From assembly GCF_008831505.1 (NCBI RefSeq), contig NZ_CP044507.1:124001-188000 (forward strand): DNA of 64,000 nt, written 5' to 3'. Position numbers and translations under genes: made by a program. This document shows, in pieces, positions 46,309 to 55,369 of this stretch (positions are counted from its first letter, which is position 1; the number at the start of each line of letters is the position of its first letter). The notes below the pieces were generated by a model that made no database searches, was not told the DNA's origin, and saw nothing but the letters and a program-made list of their open reading frames with translations. The DNA comes from Chryseobacterium sp. Its GTDB lineage: Bacteria > Bacteroidota > Bacteroidia > Flavobacteriales > Weeksellaceae.

Positions 46309-47259
46309 ATGAAATTATCAAAAGAGATAAAAGCAGGGCTTATTGCTGTGCTTTCCATTGTCGGCTTTGTGCTGATTTTTCAATTTATGAAAGGCAAAAG
46401 CCTCTTTACAACCGACAATATTTTCTATGCAAAATATGATAATGTGGAAGGTATTGAGCCCGCCAGCAAGGTTTCTATCAATGGACTTAAAGTTGGACAG
46501 GTAAATAATATTATTCCGGTGACGGACAAGAACGGGCGGGTGTATTTTGTAATTTCGTTTGCTGTAGACAATGATTTTAAATTTTCAAAAGAATCTGTAG
46601 TTGAGGTTTTTGAACCCGGCATCATGTCGGCCAAGGAAATGCGTATCAATCTCGCTTATAAAGGGGCCATAGCCAAAGACGGTGACACACTTGTCGGAAA
46701 TTACAAACCTTCTTTAATCAATAACCTTGGTGAGCAGGTTGGTCCCGTGAAGGATCAGTTGCAGGAAGTGCTTAAGAAAGTGGATTCACTCGCATACAGT
46801 GCTAATCAGGTATTGGATGACAGAAACCGGGCAGAGATCCGTGCCTTGCTCATCAGTCTGAACCGGACTGTGGCAGCCTTCGAGACTACAAGCCGCCAGG
46901 CAAACGCCTTAGTTGCGAATAACGACCCAAAACTTCAGCGTGTACTGGATAATGCCAATGCAACGATGATTACGGCTAACACGGCTGTTGATAAATACGG
47001 TCGTTTGGCAGAAAGCATCGATACGCAAAAGCTTAATGCCACTGTAGCCAATCTGGATGCTACAGTAAGCAAACTGAATAACGTAATTTCCGGAATAGAC
47101 AGGGGAGAAGGCTCTCTTGGAAAAGTAATGAAGGACGAAGAACTTTATAACAATCTCAATTCAGCATCCAATAATCTTAATGCTTTAATTGAGGATCTGA
47201 AAGCCAACCCGAAACGTTACCTGAACTTTTCCGTATTCGGCAAGAATACCAAAGAATAA
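46309..47259 (+). CDS. mlaD: MCE/MlaD-family lipid-binding protein
   Basis: A 316-residue protein with one N-terminal membrane helix (about 9-25) and one MCE domain (about 35-120: FYAKYDNVEGIEPASKVSINGLKVGQVNNI). A long helical region follows (about 150-300), ending near SGIDRGEGSLGKVMKDEELYNNL, typical of MlaD-like proteins of Bacteroidota. It likely forms the periplasmic lipid tunnel for the MlaF/MlaE transporter whose genes lie 11 kb away. Confidence 0.9.
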   Translation: MKLSKEIKAGLIAVLSIVGFVLIFQFMKGKSLFTTDNIFYAKYDNVEGIEPASKVSINGLKVGQVNNIIPVTDKNGRVYFVISFAVDNDFKFSKESVVEVFEPGIMSAKEMRINLAYKGAIAKDGDTLVGNYKPSLINNLGEQVGPVKDQLQEVLKKVDSLAYSANQVLDDRNRAEIRALLISLNRTVAAFETTSRQANALVANNDPKLQRVLDNANATMITANTAVDKYGRLAESIDTQKLNATVANLDATVSKLNNVISGIDRGEGSLGKVMKDEELYNNLNSASNNLNALIEDLKANPKRYLNFSVFGKNTKE

Positions 47260-47273
47260 AACTCCTTTTCAAT

Positions 47274-48602
47274 ATGCAATATATTGACAATATTATTTTC
47301 CTGATTGCCCTTGTTGTGGGTTTTGGACTGTTTTTCAGAAGTCTGAAAGAAATTTACAGAAACATTAAGTTGGGTCGCCCTATCGACCGTACAGACCGTC
47401 CGGGAGACCGCTGGCGTACAATGGCAAAAGTAGCCATGGGGCAGAGCAAAATGGGCAAGCGTCCCATCGCAGCCATTCTGCACCTTTTCGTTTATGTAGG
47501 CTTTGTAATCATCAACATTGAGCTGCTGGAGATTATCATAGACGGTATTTTCGGAACCCACCGTTTCCTGGCGGGCATCATGGGAGACTCTTTCTATGGT
47601 TTCTTTACAGCTACCCTCGAAGTTTTGGCCCTGCTGGTAATTGTGGCAGTTGTCATCTTCTTCATCCGCCGCAATTTCTATGGTGTGAAAAGGCTTACGA
47701 TGAAGGAACTATTTGGCTGGCCAAAACAGGATGCCAACTGGATCCTTATTATTGAATTTGCCCTGATGACGGCCTTCTTCACGATGAATGCTTCAGATTG
47801 GGTGCTGCAGCAACGAAATGTACTGGCTGCTCACGGCAGTTTTCCTGTGTCCTCAAATTTACTTGCACCTTTGTTCAGCGGATTGGGAGACGGTACTTTA
47901 ACTTTCCTGGAGCGAGGTGCCTGGTGGTTTCACTTTCTGGGGATTTTATTCTTCATGAACTACCTCTATTACTCAAAGCACTTGCACATTATCCTGGCTT
48001 TCCCGAATACCTGGTATGCTAATCTGGAGCCTAAGGGTAAATTCAAAAACCTGGCCTCGGTTACAGCTGAAATCAAGCTCATGATGGATCCCAATGCCGA
48101 TCCTTACGCGGCGCAGCCCGATGCTGATCCCAATGCGGTGCCGGAGAAGTTTGGAGCCAACGATATTTTTGACCTCAATCAGGTGCAGTTATTAAATGCT
48201 TATTCCTGCACCGAATGCGGAAGATGTACCGCTGTTTGTCCGGCAAACATTACCGGCAAAAAATTATCGCCGCGTAAAATCATGATGGATACCCGTGACC
48301 GTGTAGAAGAGGTAGCGAAAGTTATTAATAAAAACGGTAAGTGGGAAGACGATGGGCGGAAGCTGCTGGACGACCATATCCAGCGGGAGGAAATCTGGGC
48401 CTGTACCACCTGCAATGCCTGTGTGGAGGCCTGTCCAGTACTTATAGACCCATTATCCATCATTATGGAAATGCGCCGCTTCCTCGTAATGGAACAGTCG
48501 GCGGCACCACAGGAACTGAATCTGATGATGACCAATGTGGAGAACAATGCCGCACCATGGCAGTACAATCAGGCCGACAGGTTAAACTGGGCAAAGGACT
48601 AA
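47274..48602 (+). CDS. Membrane-bound 4Fe-4S dicluster protein, FadF/HdrD-like
   Basis: A 442-residue protein with about five membrane helices in the N-terminal 250 residues (nitrate-reductase gamma-like) and two ferredoxin-type clusters: Cys312, 315, 318, 322 (CTECGRCTAVCP) and Cys377, 380, 383, 387 (CTTCNACVEACP). The CCG domains seen in full-length FadF-type proteins are on the next gene instead. It likely passes electrons between a soluble donor, such as ETF or an acyl-CoA dehydrogenase, and the quinone pool. It lies 14 bases after the MCE gene. Confidence 0.87.
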   Translation: MQYIDNIIFLIALVVGFGLFFRSLKEIYRNIKLGRPIDRTDRPGDRWRTMAKVAMGQSKMGKRPIAAILHLFVYVGFVIINIELLEIIIDGIFGTHRFLAGIMGDSFYGFFTATLEVLALLVIVAVVIFFIRRNFYGVKRLTMKELFGWPKQDANWILIIEFALMTAFFTMNASDWVLQQRNVLAAHGSFPVSSNLLAPLFSGLGDGTLTFLERGAWWFHFLGILFFMNYLYYSKHLHIILAFPNTWYANLEPKGKFKNLASVTAEIKLMMDPNADPYAAQPDADPNAVPEKFGANDIFDLNQVQLLNAYSCTECGRCTAVCPANITGKKLSPRKIMMDTRDRVEEVAKVINKNGKWEDDGRKLLDDHIQREEIWACTTCNACVEACPVLIDPLSIIMEMRRFLVMEQSAAPQELNLMMTNVENNAAPWQYNQADRLNWAKD

Positions 48603-48682
48603 AATGATGCTTTGAAAACAGGATAGTGCGGATTTATTAGTGCAGGCCACATCATCACATCAACTAATTAGCAAATTAAATA

Positions 48683-49468
48683 ATGGATTTTACTATAAAA
48701 ACAATGGCAGAATATGCTGCCGAAGGAAAATCTCCCGAAGTACTTTTTTGGGTGGGCTGCGCCGGCAGTTTTGACGACCGCGCCAAGAAGATTACACGTG
48801 CTTTCTGCAAAATTCTTAATAAAATAAATGTTGAATTTGCCGTACTCGGACCTGAGGAAAGCTGTACGGGTGATCCTGCAAAACGTGCCGGAAACGAATT
48901 TGTTTTCCAGATGATGGCGCTTACCAACATTGAAATCCTGAATGCTTACGATGTAAAGAAAATCGTAACAGCCTGTCCGCACTGTTTCAATACAATCAAG
49001 AATGAATATCCAAACCTTGGTGGAAATTATGAAGTGATTCACCATACGCAATTCCTGAAACAGCTGATGGAGGAGGGAAGGCTAAAGATTGAAGGCGGAA
49101 GTTTCAAAGGAAAGAAAATCACCTTCCATGATCCCTGTTATCTGGGTCGCGGGAACAACGAATACGAGGCTCCGCGTATGCTTTTGGAAAAACTTGATGC
49201 CGAACTCGTAGAGATGAAGCGCTGCCGGACAAACGGTTTGTGCTGTGGTGCGGGAGGTGCCCAGATGTTTAAGGAGCCTGAAAAAGGGGATAAGGATATC
49301 AATGTGGAAAGGACAGAAGAAGCTTTGGCTGAAACTCCAAACATCATTGCAACAGGTTGCCCGTTCTGTAATACTATGATGACAGACGGAATTAAGCATT
49401 TCAATAAAAATACGGAAGTGGAGGTTAAGGATATTGTTGAACTCCTGGCCGAAGCTGAAGATCTCTAG
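48683..49468 (+). CDS. Cysteine-rich CCG-domain Fe-S protein
   Basis: A 261-residue protein with two CCG-type domains. The first has VGCAGSFD, ESCTGD (one Cys of the usual pair replaced by Ser) and CPHC; the second has HDPCYLGR, GLCCGAGGAQMF (Cys187, Cys188) and CPFC. CCG domains ligate non-cubane [4Fe-4S] clusters in heterodisulfide reductase and FadF/GlpC-type proteins. It is the soluble half of the module whose membrane half is the preceding gene. Confidence 0.88.
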   Translation: MDFTIKTMAEYAAEGKSPEVLFWVGCAGSFDDRAKKITRAFCKILNKINVEFAVLGPEESCTGDPAKRAGNEFVFQMMALTNIEILNAYDVKKIVTACPHCFNTIKNEYPNLGGNYEVIHHTQFLKQLMEEGRLKIEGGSFKGKKITFHDPCYLGRGNNEYEAPRMLLEKLDAELVEMKRCRTNGLCCGAGGAQMFKEPEKGDKDINVERTEEALAETPNIIATGCPFCNTMMTDGIKHFNKNTEVEVKDIVELLAEAEDL

Positions 49469-49477
49469 CTAGACATG

Positions 49478-49521
49478 AGATTTCAGACATTAGATTTCAG
49501 ATGTACAAATGTCTGAAATCT
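49478..49521. repeat. Inverted repeat with degenerate short direct repeats
   Basis: AGATTTCAGACATT (49478-49491) and AATGTCTGAAATCT (49508-49521) are exact 14-base inverted repeats. The left arm is followed by a partial second copy (AGATTTCAGATG), and the right arm by AATCTAACATCTAATATC-type units of 7-9 bases, up to 49548. It looks like a small repetitive element between two genes. Confidence 0.7.
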
Positions 49522-49548
49522 AAAATCTAACATCTAATATCTAAATCT

Positions 49549-50040
49549 ATGAAAATCGAAGAATCCAATATAACAGAAACCAACGACTACCGGGTAATTA
49601 TTTATCCTGCGTCGCGTCCTTTCACCCCAAAGGAGAGTAAGGTAATAGCAGAAAAACTCTACGATTTCCTGGCTACTTGGGCAGCACACGGAAAACCGTT
49701 ATCTTCGTCCTTCAAGATAGAAAAGAACCAATTTATCATTGTTTGTGTTGATGAGGAAAAGGAAGCTGCTTCCGGTTGCTCCATCGACTCGCTGAGTGGC
49801 ATTATGCGGGAGCTGGATCAGGAATTTAACCTGGGACTTTTTGACAGGATGAAAGCCAGTTTTGTAGAGGATGGTGAAGTGAAAACCATGAAACTACAGG
49901 AGTTCCGAAAAGGTTTGAAGGAAGGCAACATCTCTCAGGACATTGAGGTTTTTGATTTTTCAAAGAACAGCTATATCGCTTTCCTCAGCGACTTCCTGCT
50001 GCAACTGAATAAAAGCTGGGCAGGTATTTACATAAGTTAA
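49549..50040 (+). CDS. Uncharacterised protein conserved beside Fe-S genes
   Basis: A 163-residue soluble protein without signal peptide or membrane segment. It begins ESNITETNDYRVIIYPASRPFTPKESKVI and has AAHGKPLSSSF and FIIVCVDEEKEAASGCSIDSL. Homologues in Flavobacteriia are sometimes labelled ABC transporter ATPase, but I see no Walker A, signature motif or Walker B, so that label is not supported. Its function is unknown. It may be co-transcribed with the Fe-S genes, although an inverted repeat lies between them. Confidence 0.75.
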   Translation: MKIEESNITETNDYRVIIYPASRPFTPKESKVIAEKLYDFLATWAAHGKPLSSSFKIEKNQFIIVCVDEEKEAASGCSIDSLSGIMRELDQEFNLGLFDRMKASFVEDGEVKTMKLQEFRKGLKEGNISQDIEVFDFSKNSYIAFLSDFLLQLNKSWAGIYIS

Positions 50041-50108
50041 CAACAAGGCGAAATCCCTGACAGGGAATATTTTCGCTGTGCAGCCTGAGACTTATCCTCT
50101 AATTGCCC

Positions 50109-51239
50109 ATGCTTAAAATCCTATTTCTTACAACTGCACACAGTTACAATGATGACAGGATTTTTCATCATCAGGCCAAAGAACTGAGGTCACAGGGGCA
50201 TAGGGTGAAAGTATCGAGTCTGAGCTCAGACTATGCAGGTCAACTGGAGGGTGTGGAAATTGAGTCACGCCATATTCTTAACAGTGGTACCGCCAGTAAA
50301 CTGGAATATTTTCTTAAGGTTTGCGAAGGTTTTAATCCGGACCGCATCATCTGTTCTGAACCACTGGCTGTTATTGCCGCAAACAGGTATACAAAGAAGC
50401 ATCGCGCAACCGTCATCTACGACATTACCGAATGGTATCCTTCCGCCAGGATGGTTGCTCCTTACCCTGATCTTCTTAAACCCCTGCACGCACTAAGGTT
50501 TTTGCTCATCCATATTTATGCGGGGGCAGTAAGTGACCTGTTTATATTCGGTGAGTCCAGTAAGAAGTTCCCGCTTTCCAGGATATTTCCCTTCAAAAGA
50601 AAATTACTTTTACCTTATTATCCCGCGCCAGGGTATATAACTGAAAAGATTAATGTATTGAGCCGAGACCGCATTACTTTGGCTTATACAGGAACCTTCA
50701 GCAGGGAGAAAGGAATTGAGAATTTTTTTAATGCTGCTGCTGAATTGCGCACCCGCCGACCCAACCTTAGAATAAATATCCTGCTAGTCGGAAGTTCAGC
50801 AAGTGAGGATGGGAAGACGTACTTTGACAGACTTCTACAGAAATACCAGTGGGAGAACATCAGGATTCTTCAACCTGTGAGTCTGGAATCCTTCACCGAA
50901 AGCCTTACAGATGCTGATGTCTGTTTTGATTTGAGGCCTGTGACCTTTGAGAACCACCACTGCCTTCCGATAAAGATCTTTTACTACGCTGCCGCAGGAA
51001 AACCCGTAATTTACTCCGACCTGAAAGCTACGCGTAAAGGTGTGGATGTCTTGGATTTCGGTTATCTGGTAAACCCTGAGGACAGTGCTGCTATTGCAAG
51101 CCATATTGAAAGGTGGCTGGATAACCCAATGGAGTACAACAGGTATGCACACAACGCCCGTAAATCATTTCAGAAAAAATATAATTGGGACAGGATCAAA
51201 GCCTCTTTCAAGGAATTTGTAATCAACGGTAAAAATTAA
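50109..51239 (+). CDS. Glycosyltransferase, GT4-like
   Basis: A 376-residue protein with GT-B fold. The N-terminal domain has ILFLTTAHSYNDDRIFHHQAKEL, and the C-terminal domain has LAYTGTFSREKGIENFF and the nucleotide-sugar-binding region FEDLRPVTFENHHCLPIKIFYYAAAGKPVI. It should add sugars in surface-polysaccharide synthesis. The ATG at 50109 is used in place of a TTG at 50103. The flippase gene follows 4 bases after its stop. Confidence 0.87.
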   Translation: MLKILFLTTAHSYNDDRIFHHQAKELRSQGHRVKVSSLSSDYAGQLEGVEIESRHILNSGTASKLEYFLKVCEGFNPDRIICSEPLAVIAANRYTKKHRATVIYDITEWYPSARMVAPYPDLLKPLHALRFLLIHIYAGAVSDLFIFGESSKKFPLSRIFPFKRKLLLPYYPAPGYITEKINVLSRDRITLAYTGTFSREKGIENFFNAAAELRTRRPNLRINILLVGSSASEDGKTYFDRLLQKYQWENIRILQPVSLESFTESLTDADVCFDLRPVTFENHHCLPIKIFYYAAAGKPVIYSDLKATRKGVDVLDFGYLVNPEDSAAIASHIERWLDNPMEYNRYAHNARKSFQKKYNWDRIKASFKEFVINGKN

Positions 51240-51243
51240 GTGG

Positions 51244-52497
51244 ATGCAGAAAACCTTCATCCATACTTTTCTCTCGCGGGCACTTATTCTGGTTCTCAAC
51301 TTTGGAATCATCATTTTTGCTACCAATGTTTGGGGCAGCCAGGGGAAGGGAAGCATTTCCATGCTTATTGCCGATTTGTCCATTATCGGTTTTTTCAGCA
51401 ATGTTTTCGTGGGTAGCATTACTTATCTTACTTCAAGATATAAAACAGCTGATATACTTGGTGTAGCCTATATCTGGTCCATAGTGGTGGGTATTTCCAT
51501 ACCGCTGGTAGTCCATTTTTCGATACGTCCGGTCTATGATTTAAGTTACCTTGTGCTTCTGTCTGTGCTGTTTTCATTACTCACAGCAAATATTAACTAT
51601 TTCATAGGCAAACAGGATATCCCGAAATTTAATCTTTACACCATCCTTCAGCAGGGTGTGCATCTGGTGTTCCTGCTGGCTGCGGTCTATATCTTTGGTT
51701 TTGACAGTCTTGATGCCTACTTTATCACCCTAATGGCATGTTATGGTACTCTTTTCCTGGTCAGCACCCTCCAGCTTTATAAATCTGCCCAATTTCCTGA
51801 ATTTTCGCTTTCAGGAACTGTGATCCGAAGTATGTTCAGTTACGGATGGAAAACACAGCTGAGCGCGCTGATGCAATTTATGAATTACAGACTGTCATTC
51901 TATTTTTTGGAAGTTTACCGCGGAATTGCCAGTGTAGGGGTATTTTCAATTGGTGTGGCACTTTCTGAGGGAATTTGGGCGGTAAGCAGGAGCCTTTCCA
52001 CCATACTGTACGCTAAGGTGGTAAACAGCAGTGACCACCTGGAGTCGGTGGATACCGCTAAGGTCTCCATAAAACTCAGCTTCCTTGTAACATTATTCTT
52101 TATCCTGATAATTCTCTGTGTTCCGGCAAATGTTTACACGCTGGTCTTCGGTGCGGCTTTTCATCAAACCAAACTTATCTTCATGCTTCTGTCACCGGGC
52201 ATTCTTGCCATCGCGGTAAGCAATATTATAGGTTCTTATTTTGCGGGCGTGAACAGGCTTCGGATACTGAACGTCAAATCTCTTGTGGGACTTGTCTTTA
52301 CCGTGTTTTCGTCTGTATTTATTATTCCGGAATGGGGCATCATTGGTGCCTGTGTGGTGACTGCCGTTTCCTATTGCCTTTCTTCCGGCATCCTGTTCTG
52401 GCAATTCTATAAAACAACAACTTTTAAAGTTACGGATTTACTGCCCACAAAACACGAACTTACCTTAGTTAGGCAGTTGTTTCGCACCCGAAAATAA
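51244..52497 (+). CDS. Wzx-like polysaccharide flippase
   Basis: A 417-residue protein with about 12 hydrophobic segments and a polar C terminus, in the MOP superfamily (Wzx/PST) layout. It likely flips lipid-linked oligosaccharide across the inner membrane for an exopolysaccharide or O-antigen. It is paired with the preceding glycosyltransferase; a WcaJ-type initiating transferase is at 35.4-36.7 kb on the other strand. Confidence 0.85.
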   Translation: MQKTFIHTFLSRALILVLNFGIIIFATNVWGSQGKGSISMLIADLSIIGFFSNVFVGSITYLTSRYKTADILGVAYIWSIVVGISIPLVVHFSIRPVYDLSYLVLLSVLFSLLTANINYFIGKQDIPKFNLYTILQQGVHLVFLLAAVYIFGFDSLDAYFITLMACYGTLFLVSTLQLYKSAQFPEFSLSGTVIRSMFSYGWKTQLSALMQFMNYRLSFYFLEVYRGIASVGVFSIGVALSEGIWAVSRSLSTILYAKVVNSSDHLESVDTAKVSIKLSFLVTLFFILIILCVPANVYTLVFGAAFHQTKLIFMLLSPGILAIAVSNIIGSYFAGVNRLRILNVKSLVGLVFTVFSSVFIIPEWGIIGACVVTAVSYCLSSGILFWQFYKTTTFKVTDLLPTKHELTLVRQLFRTRK

Positions 52498-52520
52498 ATG
52501 GTCGGTTCAGTGGAACTCTG

Positions 52521-52528
52521 TATATTTG
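52521..52528 (+). promoter_or_regulatory. -7 box with leaderless start
   Basis: TATATTTG ends 5 bases before the ATG at 52534, so the transcript would start at or next to the initiation codon. Confidence 0.55.
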
Positions 52529-52533
52529 TTAAC

Positions 52534-53037
52534 ATGAAAAACGTGATATTTTTCCTTGCCGTGGCTTTGTTGTCCGCAGCCAGTTGCCGCAGCGAGAATC
52601 CGGATGATATCCGGCGGATCGATCAGGTGCTGAACATCTACATAGATTCGCTGGGCCAGGATATGCTGGACAACACCCTTCCCGGTTCCTATATTTCTGT
52701 TACGATGAATGATGTGGATGGCCTTACGGATAATGCTCCTGTACAGTACAACCTTAGGAAAGATGAATCAAATATGTCCTTTATACAGTATACTGCCGGC
52801 GCGCGGCGGATCCTGCTGGAAAGTTTACCCGGCAATAAAGAAATCTACCGTTCCAGAATTGCGCTTAATATGAGAAAACAGTTGAATGACAGTGTACAGA
52901 GTGTTACAAATGATACCCTGGTGCTTAATTATACCTTAACGCCGCAGGTATTCGAAATTTCCACAGCATTATATAACGGTGTACCTGTTTTCACCAAGAC
53001 TCCGGGCGCAGCCAATGTCATTAAAATAAACAAATAA
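52534..53037 (+). CDS. Hypothetical lipoprotein
   Basis: A 167-residue lipoprotein with lipobox SAASC (Cys18). The mature part has QVLNIYIDSLGQDMLD, NTLPGSYISVTMND and strands separated by Asp/Asn turns. I recognise no family. The start at 52534 gives a proper signal peptide, while the upstream ATG at 52498 would add 12 residues and lies before the -7 box. Confidence 0.7.
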   Translation: MKNVIFFLAVALLSAASCRSENPDDIRRIDQVLNIYIDSLGQDMLDNTLPGSYISVTMNDVDGLTDNAPVQYNLRKDESNMSFIQYTAGARRILLESLPGNKEIYRSRIALNMRKQLNDSVQSVTNDTLVLNYTLTPQVFEISTALYNGVPVFTKTPGAANVIKINK

Positions 53038-53118
53038 TCCGTAAATTCGCACTGTACAGGGTTTTGCCTGCTTTTCTGCAGCATATTTCCGTCAGTTTTC
53101 AAAATTCAATAATTAGAA

Positions 53119-54387
53119 ATGTTACAAGTCAGTTACTTACGCGATAATAGAGACCTTGTGCTCCAGGGCCTCGCCAAAAGGAATTTTAAACAGTCTTCTT
53201 TGGTTGATGATGCCATCCGTCATGACGATGACAGAAAGAAATACCAGTTCGATCTGGACCGGAACCTTGCGGAGATAAACCGGATTTCCAAAGAGATCGG
53301 CATATTTATGAAAGAAGGTAAAAAGGAAGAAGCTGAAGCAGCTAAAGTCCAGACCGCCCAATTCAAGGAAAACGTTCAGACTCTGCAGCAGCAACTCAAG
53401 GACTCCGAGGCGAAGCTTCAGGAAATCCTTTACCTTATTCCCAATATTCCCTTTGAAAAAGTAAAGGCCGGAACAACTGCCGATGACAACGAAATCATCT
53501 ACCAGTCACATGATGTCCACGGCTTGGGCGAAGGTGCAATCCCGCACTGGGAACTGGCAAAGAAATACAACCTTATTGATTTCGAATTGGGCGTTAAAAT
53601 TGCAGGTGCCGGTTTTCCGGTTTATTTAGGTAAAGGCGCACGTTTGCAGCGCGCTTTGGTGCAGTTCTTCCTGGACAGAAACGTGGAAGCCGGATATATA
53701 GAGGTAAATCCGCCGCACGTGGTAAATGAAGCTTCAGGTTATGGTACGGGCCAACTGCCGGACAAGGAAGGACAGATGTATTTTGTAAATGAAGACAATC
53801 TGTACCTGATCCCTACGGCTGAGGTTCCTGTAACCAATATGTATCGTGATGTGATTATTGATGAAGCAGATCTGCCGGTAAAAAATACAGCTTTTTCCCA
53901 GTGCTACCGTCGCGAAGCCGGTAGTTACGGCGCCCATGTACGCGGTTTGAACAGACTGCACCAGTTTGAGAAGGTTGAGATTGTAAGGCTGGAGAAACCT
54001 GAAAACTCCTATGCTGCACTGGAAGAGATGGTAGAGCATGTAAAAGGCCTTCTTACCGATCTGGAACTGCCTTTCCGCATCCTGAGGCTTTGTGGCGGCG
54101 ATATGGGTTTTACATCGGCTATGACCTATGATTTTGAGGTTTGGAGCGCTGCTCAGGAAAAATGGCTTGAAGTATCTTCAGTTTCTAATTTTGAAACCTT
54201 CCAGGCCAACCGTCTTAAGTGCAGATTCAAAGGTGCCGGAAAAACACAACTTGTACACACGCTTAATGGATCGGCGCTGGCCTTGCCACGAATTATGGCT
54301 GCACTGCTGGAAAACAACCAGACCACAGAAGGAATTAAACTTCCTGCCAAAGTAGCGGGTTATGCTCGCTTTGACCTTATTGGATAG
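53119..54387 (+). CDS. serS: Seryl-tRNA synthetase
   Basis: A 422-residue class II synthetase that charges tRNA-Ser. The N-terminal coiled-coil arm (about 30-105) binds the long variable arm of the tRNA. The catalytic domain has motif 2 (FSQCYRREAGSYG) and motif 3 (GSALALPRIMAALLENNQ). The length is normal for the family. Confidence 0.97.
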   Translation: MLQVSYLRDNRDLVLQGLAKRNFKQSSLVDDAIRHDDDRKKYQFDLDRNLAEINRISKEIGIFMKEGKKEEAEAAKVQTAQFKENVQTLQQQLKDSEAKLQEILYLIPNIPFEKVKAGTTADDNEIIYQSHDVHGLGEGAIPHWELAKKYNLIDFELGVKIAGAGFPVYLGKGARLQRALVQFFLDRNVEAGYIEVNPPHVVNEASGYGTGQLPDKEGQMYFVNEDNLYLIPTAEVPVTNMYRDVIIDEADLPVKNTAFSQCYRREAGSYGAHVRGLNRLHQFEKVEIVRLEKPENSYAALEEMVEHVKGLLTDLELPFRILRLCGGDMGFTSAMTYDFEVWSAAQEKWLEVSSVSNFETFQANRLKCRFKGAGKTQLVHTLNGSALALPRIMAALLENNQTTEGIKLPAKVAGYARFDLIG

Positions 54388-54410
54388 CATTTTCATCTTC
54401 AAAAAATATA

Positions 54411-54436
54411 AAAACCACCTGATTACGGGTGGTTTT
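54411..54436 (+). terminator. Terminator after serS
   Basis: AAAACCACC and GGTGGTTTT form a 9-bp stem with an 8-base loop, ending in TTTT then CTTG. Confidence 0.75.
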
Positions 54437-54483
54437 CTTGTTTGACTTGGGCGGTAAATTACCGCTTGCGGTTAAAGTTGCCA

Positions 54484-55272
54484 TTATTTGGTATAGATAA
54501 CCACTTTCCTGTCTTTGTTCCTGAGGTTTTTACCATCGTCCCAAATATCCGCGCTGCGCACGTTTATTTTTACAGTCCTGTCGTCTACCTGCTCCACAAA
54601 ATCATGTTTTCCCACGATTGATTTTATCGGCTTCTGAAATTTAAGTGTATTGGTGAAATTACCGTTAAACATTTTTGCCATACCAATGATTCCGGAGGCC
54701 ATTTGGCGGCCATAGGCCTCTATTGAATCCTGTTTTGTACGTGGGGTAGCTGCCTTTTCGTTTACTTTCACCTTCTGCATTTCATAAAGCGGTTCCGCGA
54801 TATTGAATTTTTCGGTGTTGATCTCAAGTTTTTCACCGTCCCATCTTGCAATGTCCTGTAAAGGAATTGTTTTCAGTTCTTTCCTGCTGGCGAACAGACT
54901 GGCCACTTCTTCAGGCATCAGCTTGTCGTATTTGAGCGAAAGACCCATGATTTCGTCTTTCTGGCGGTTTACTTTTACATACATCTTTTTTAAGGCGCCA
55001 ACCTCCTTTTCATTCAGCACAATTTTCCCGTCTTTCTGCATATCGTACAGACTTTGCCAGTTTGTAGAAAGTTTGGTAATGTCCGGCAGTGATTCTGACT
55101 TTCCTGAAGAATTCAGCATCTTCAGAATTCCCATCGTGCTTTGGTCCATCAATATGCTGGATTCCATACTGGTGGCCGCGTCTTTATAGTAGGTAGTTTC
55201 AGTATTTACCGAGCAGGACTGCATAATTCCCAGTGCTGCGGCGGCAAACCCTAACGTTAGTTTTTTAAGCAT
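54484..55272 (-). CDS. Hypothetical lipoprotein
   Basis: A 262-residue lipoprotein with lipobox IMQSC (Cys20). The mature protein is Lys/Met-rich, with SILMDQSTMGILKMLNSS and DIARWDGEKLEINTEKFN. Its C-terminal strands end KVVIYTK. I recognise no family. A minus-strand TAACTTTG box at 55312-55319 is its likely promoter, so it is not part of the cbb3 operon. Confidence 0.72.
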   Translation of the reverse strand: MLKKLTLGFAAAALGIMQSCSVNTETTYYKDAATSMESSILMDQSTMGILKMLNSSGKSESLPDITKLSTNWQSLYDMQKDGKIVLNEKEVGALKKMYVKVNRQKDEIMGLSLKYDKLMPEEVASLFASRKELKTIPLQDIARWDGEKLEINTEKFNIAEPLYEMQKVKVNEKAATPRTKQDSIEAYGRQMASGIIGMAKMFNGNFTNTLKFQKPIKSIVGKHDFVEQVDDRTVKINVRSADIWDDGKNLRNKDRKVVIYTK

Positions 55273-55311
55273 TTATCTTTAAGTTTGGCTTTTTTGATTC
55301 AAAATAGGGAC

Positions 55312-55319
55312 CAAAGTTA
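55312..55319 (-). promoter_or_regulatory. -7 box of the hypothetical lipoprotein gene
   Basis: TAACTTTG on the minus strand, about 40 bases before the start at 55272 and just past the hairpin at the end of the cbb3 operon. Confidence 0.5.
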
Positions 55320-55341
55320 AAGGCTGCCTTACAGCAGCCTT
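55320..55341 (-). terminator. Terminator of the cbb3 operon
   Basis: AAGGCTGC and GCAGCCTT form an 8-bp stem with a 6-base loop; on the minus strand TTTAACTTT follows. It lies 29 bases after the SafE gene stop. Confidence 0.6.
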
Positions 55342-55369
55342 CATTTTCAATTTATTTCATTTCAGTCTG

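Noticed and set aside
49549-50040. The label ABC transporter ATPase for the 163-residue protein
   Set aside because: No Walker A, signature motif or Walker B is present, and the protein is too short for an ABC ATPase domain.
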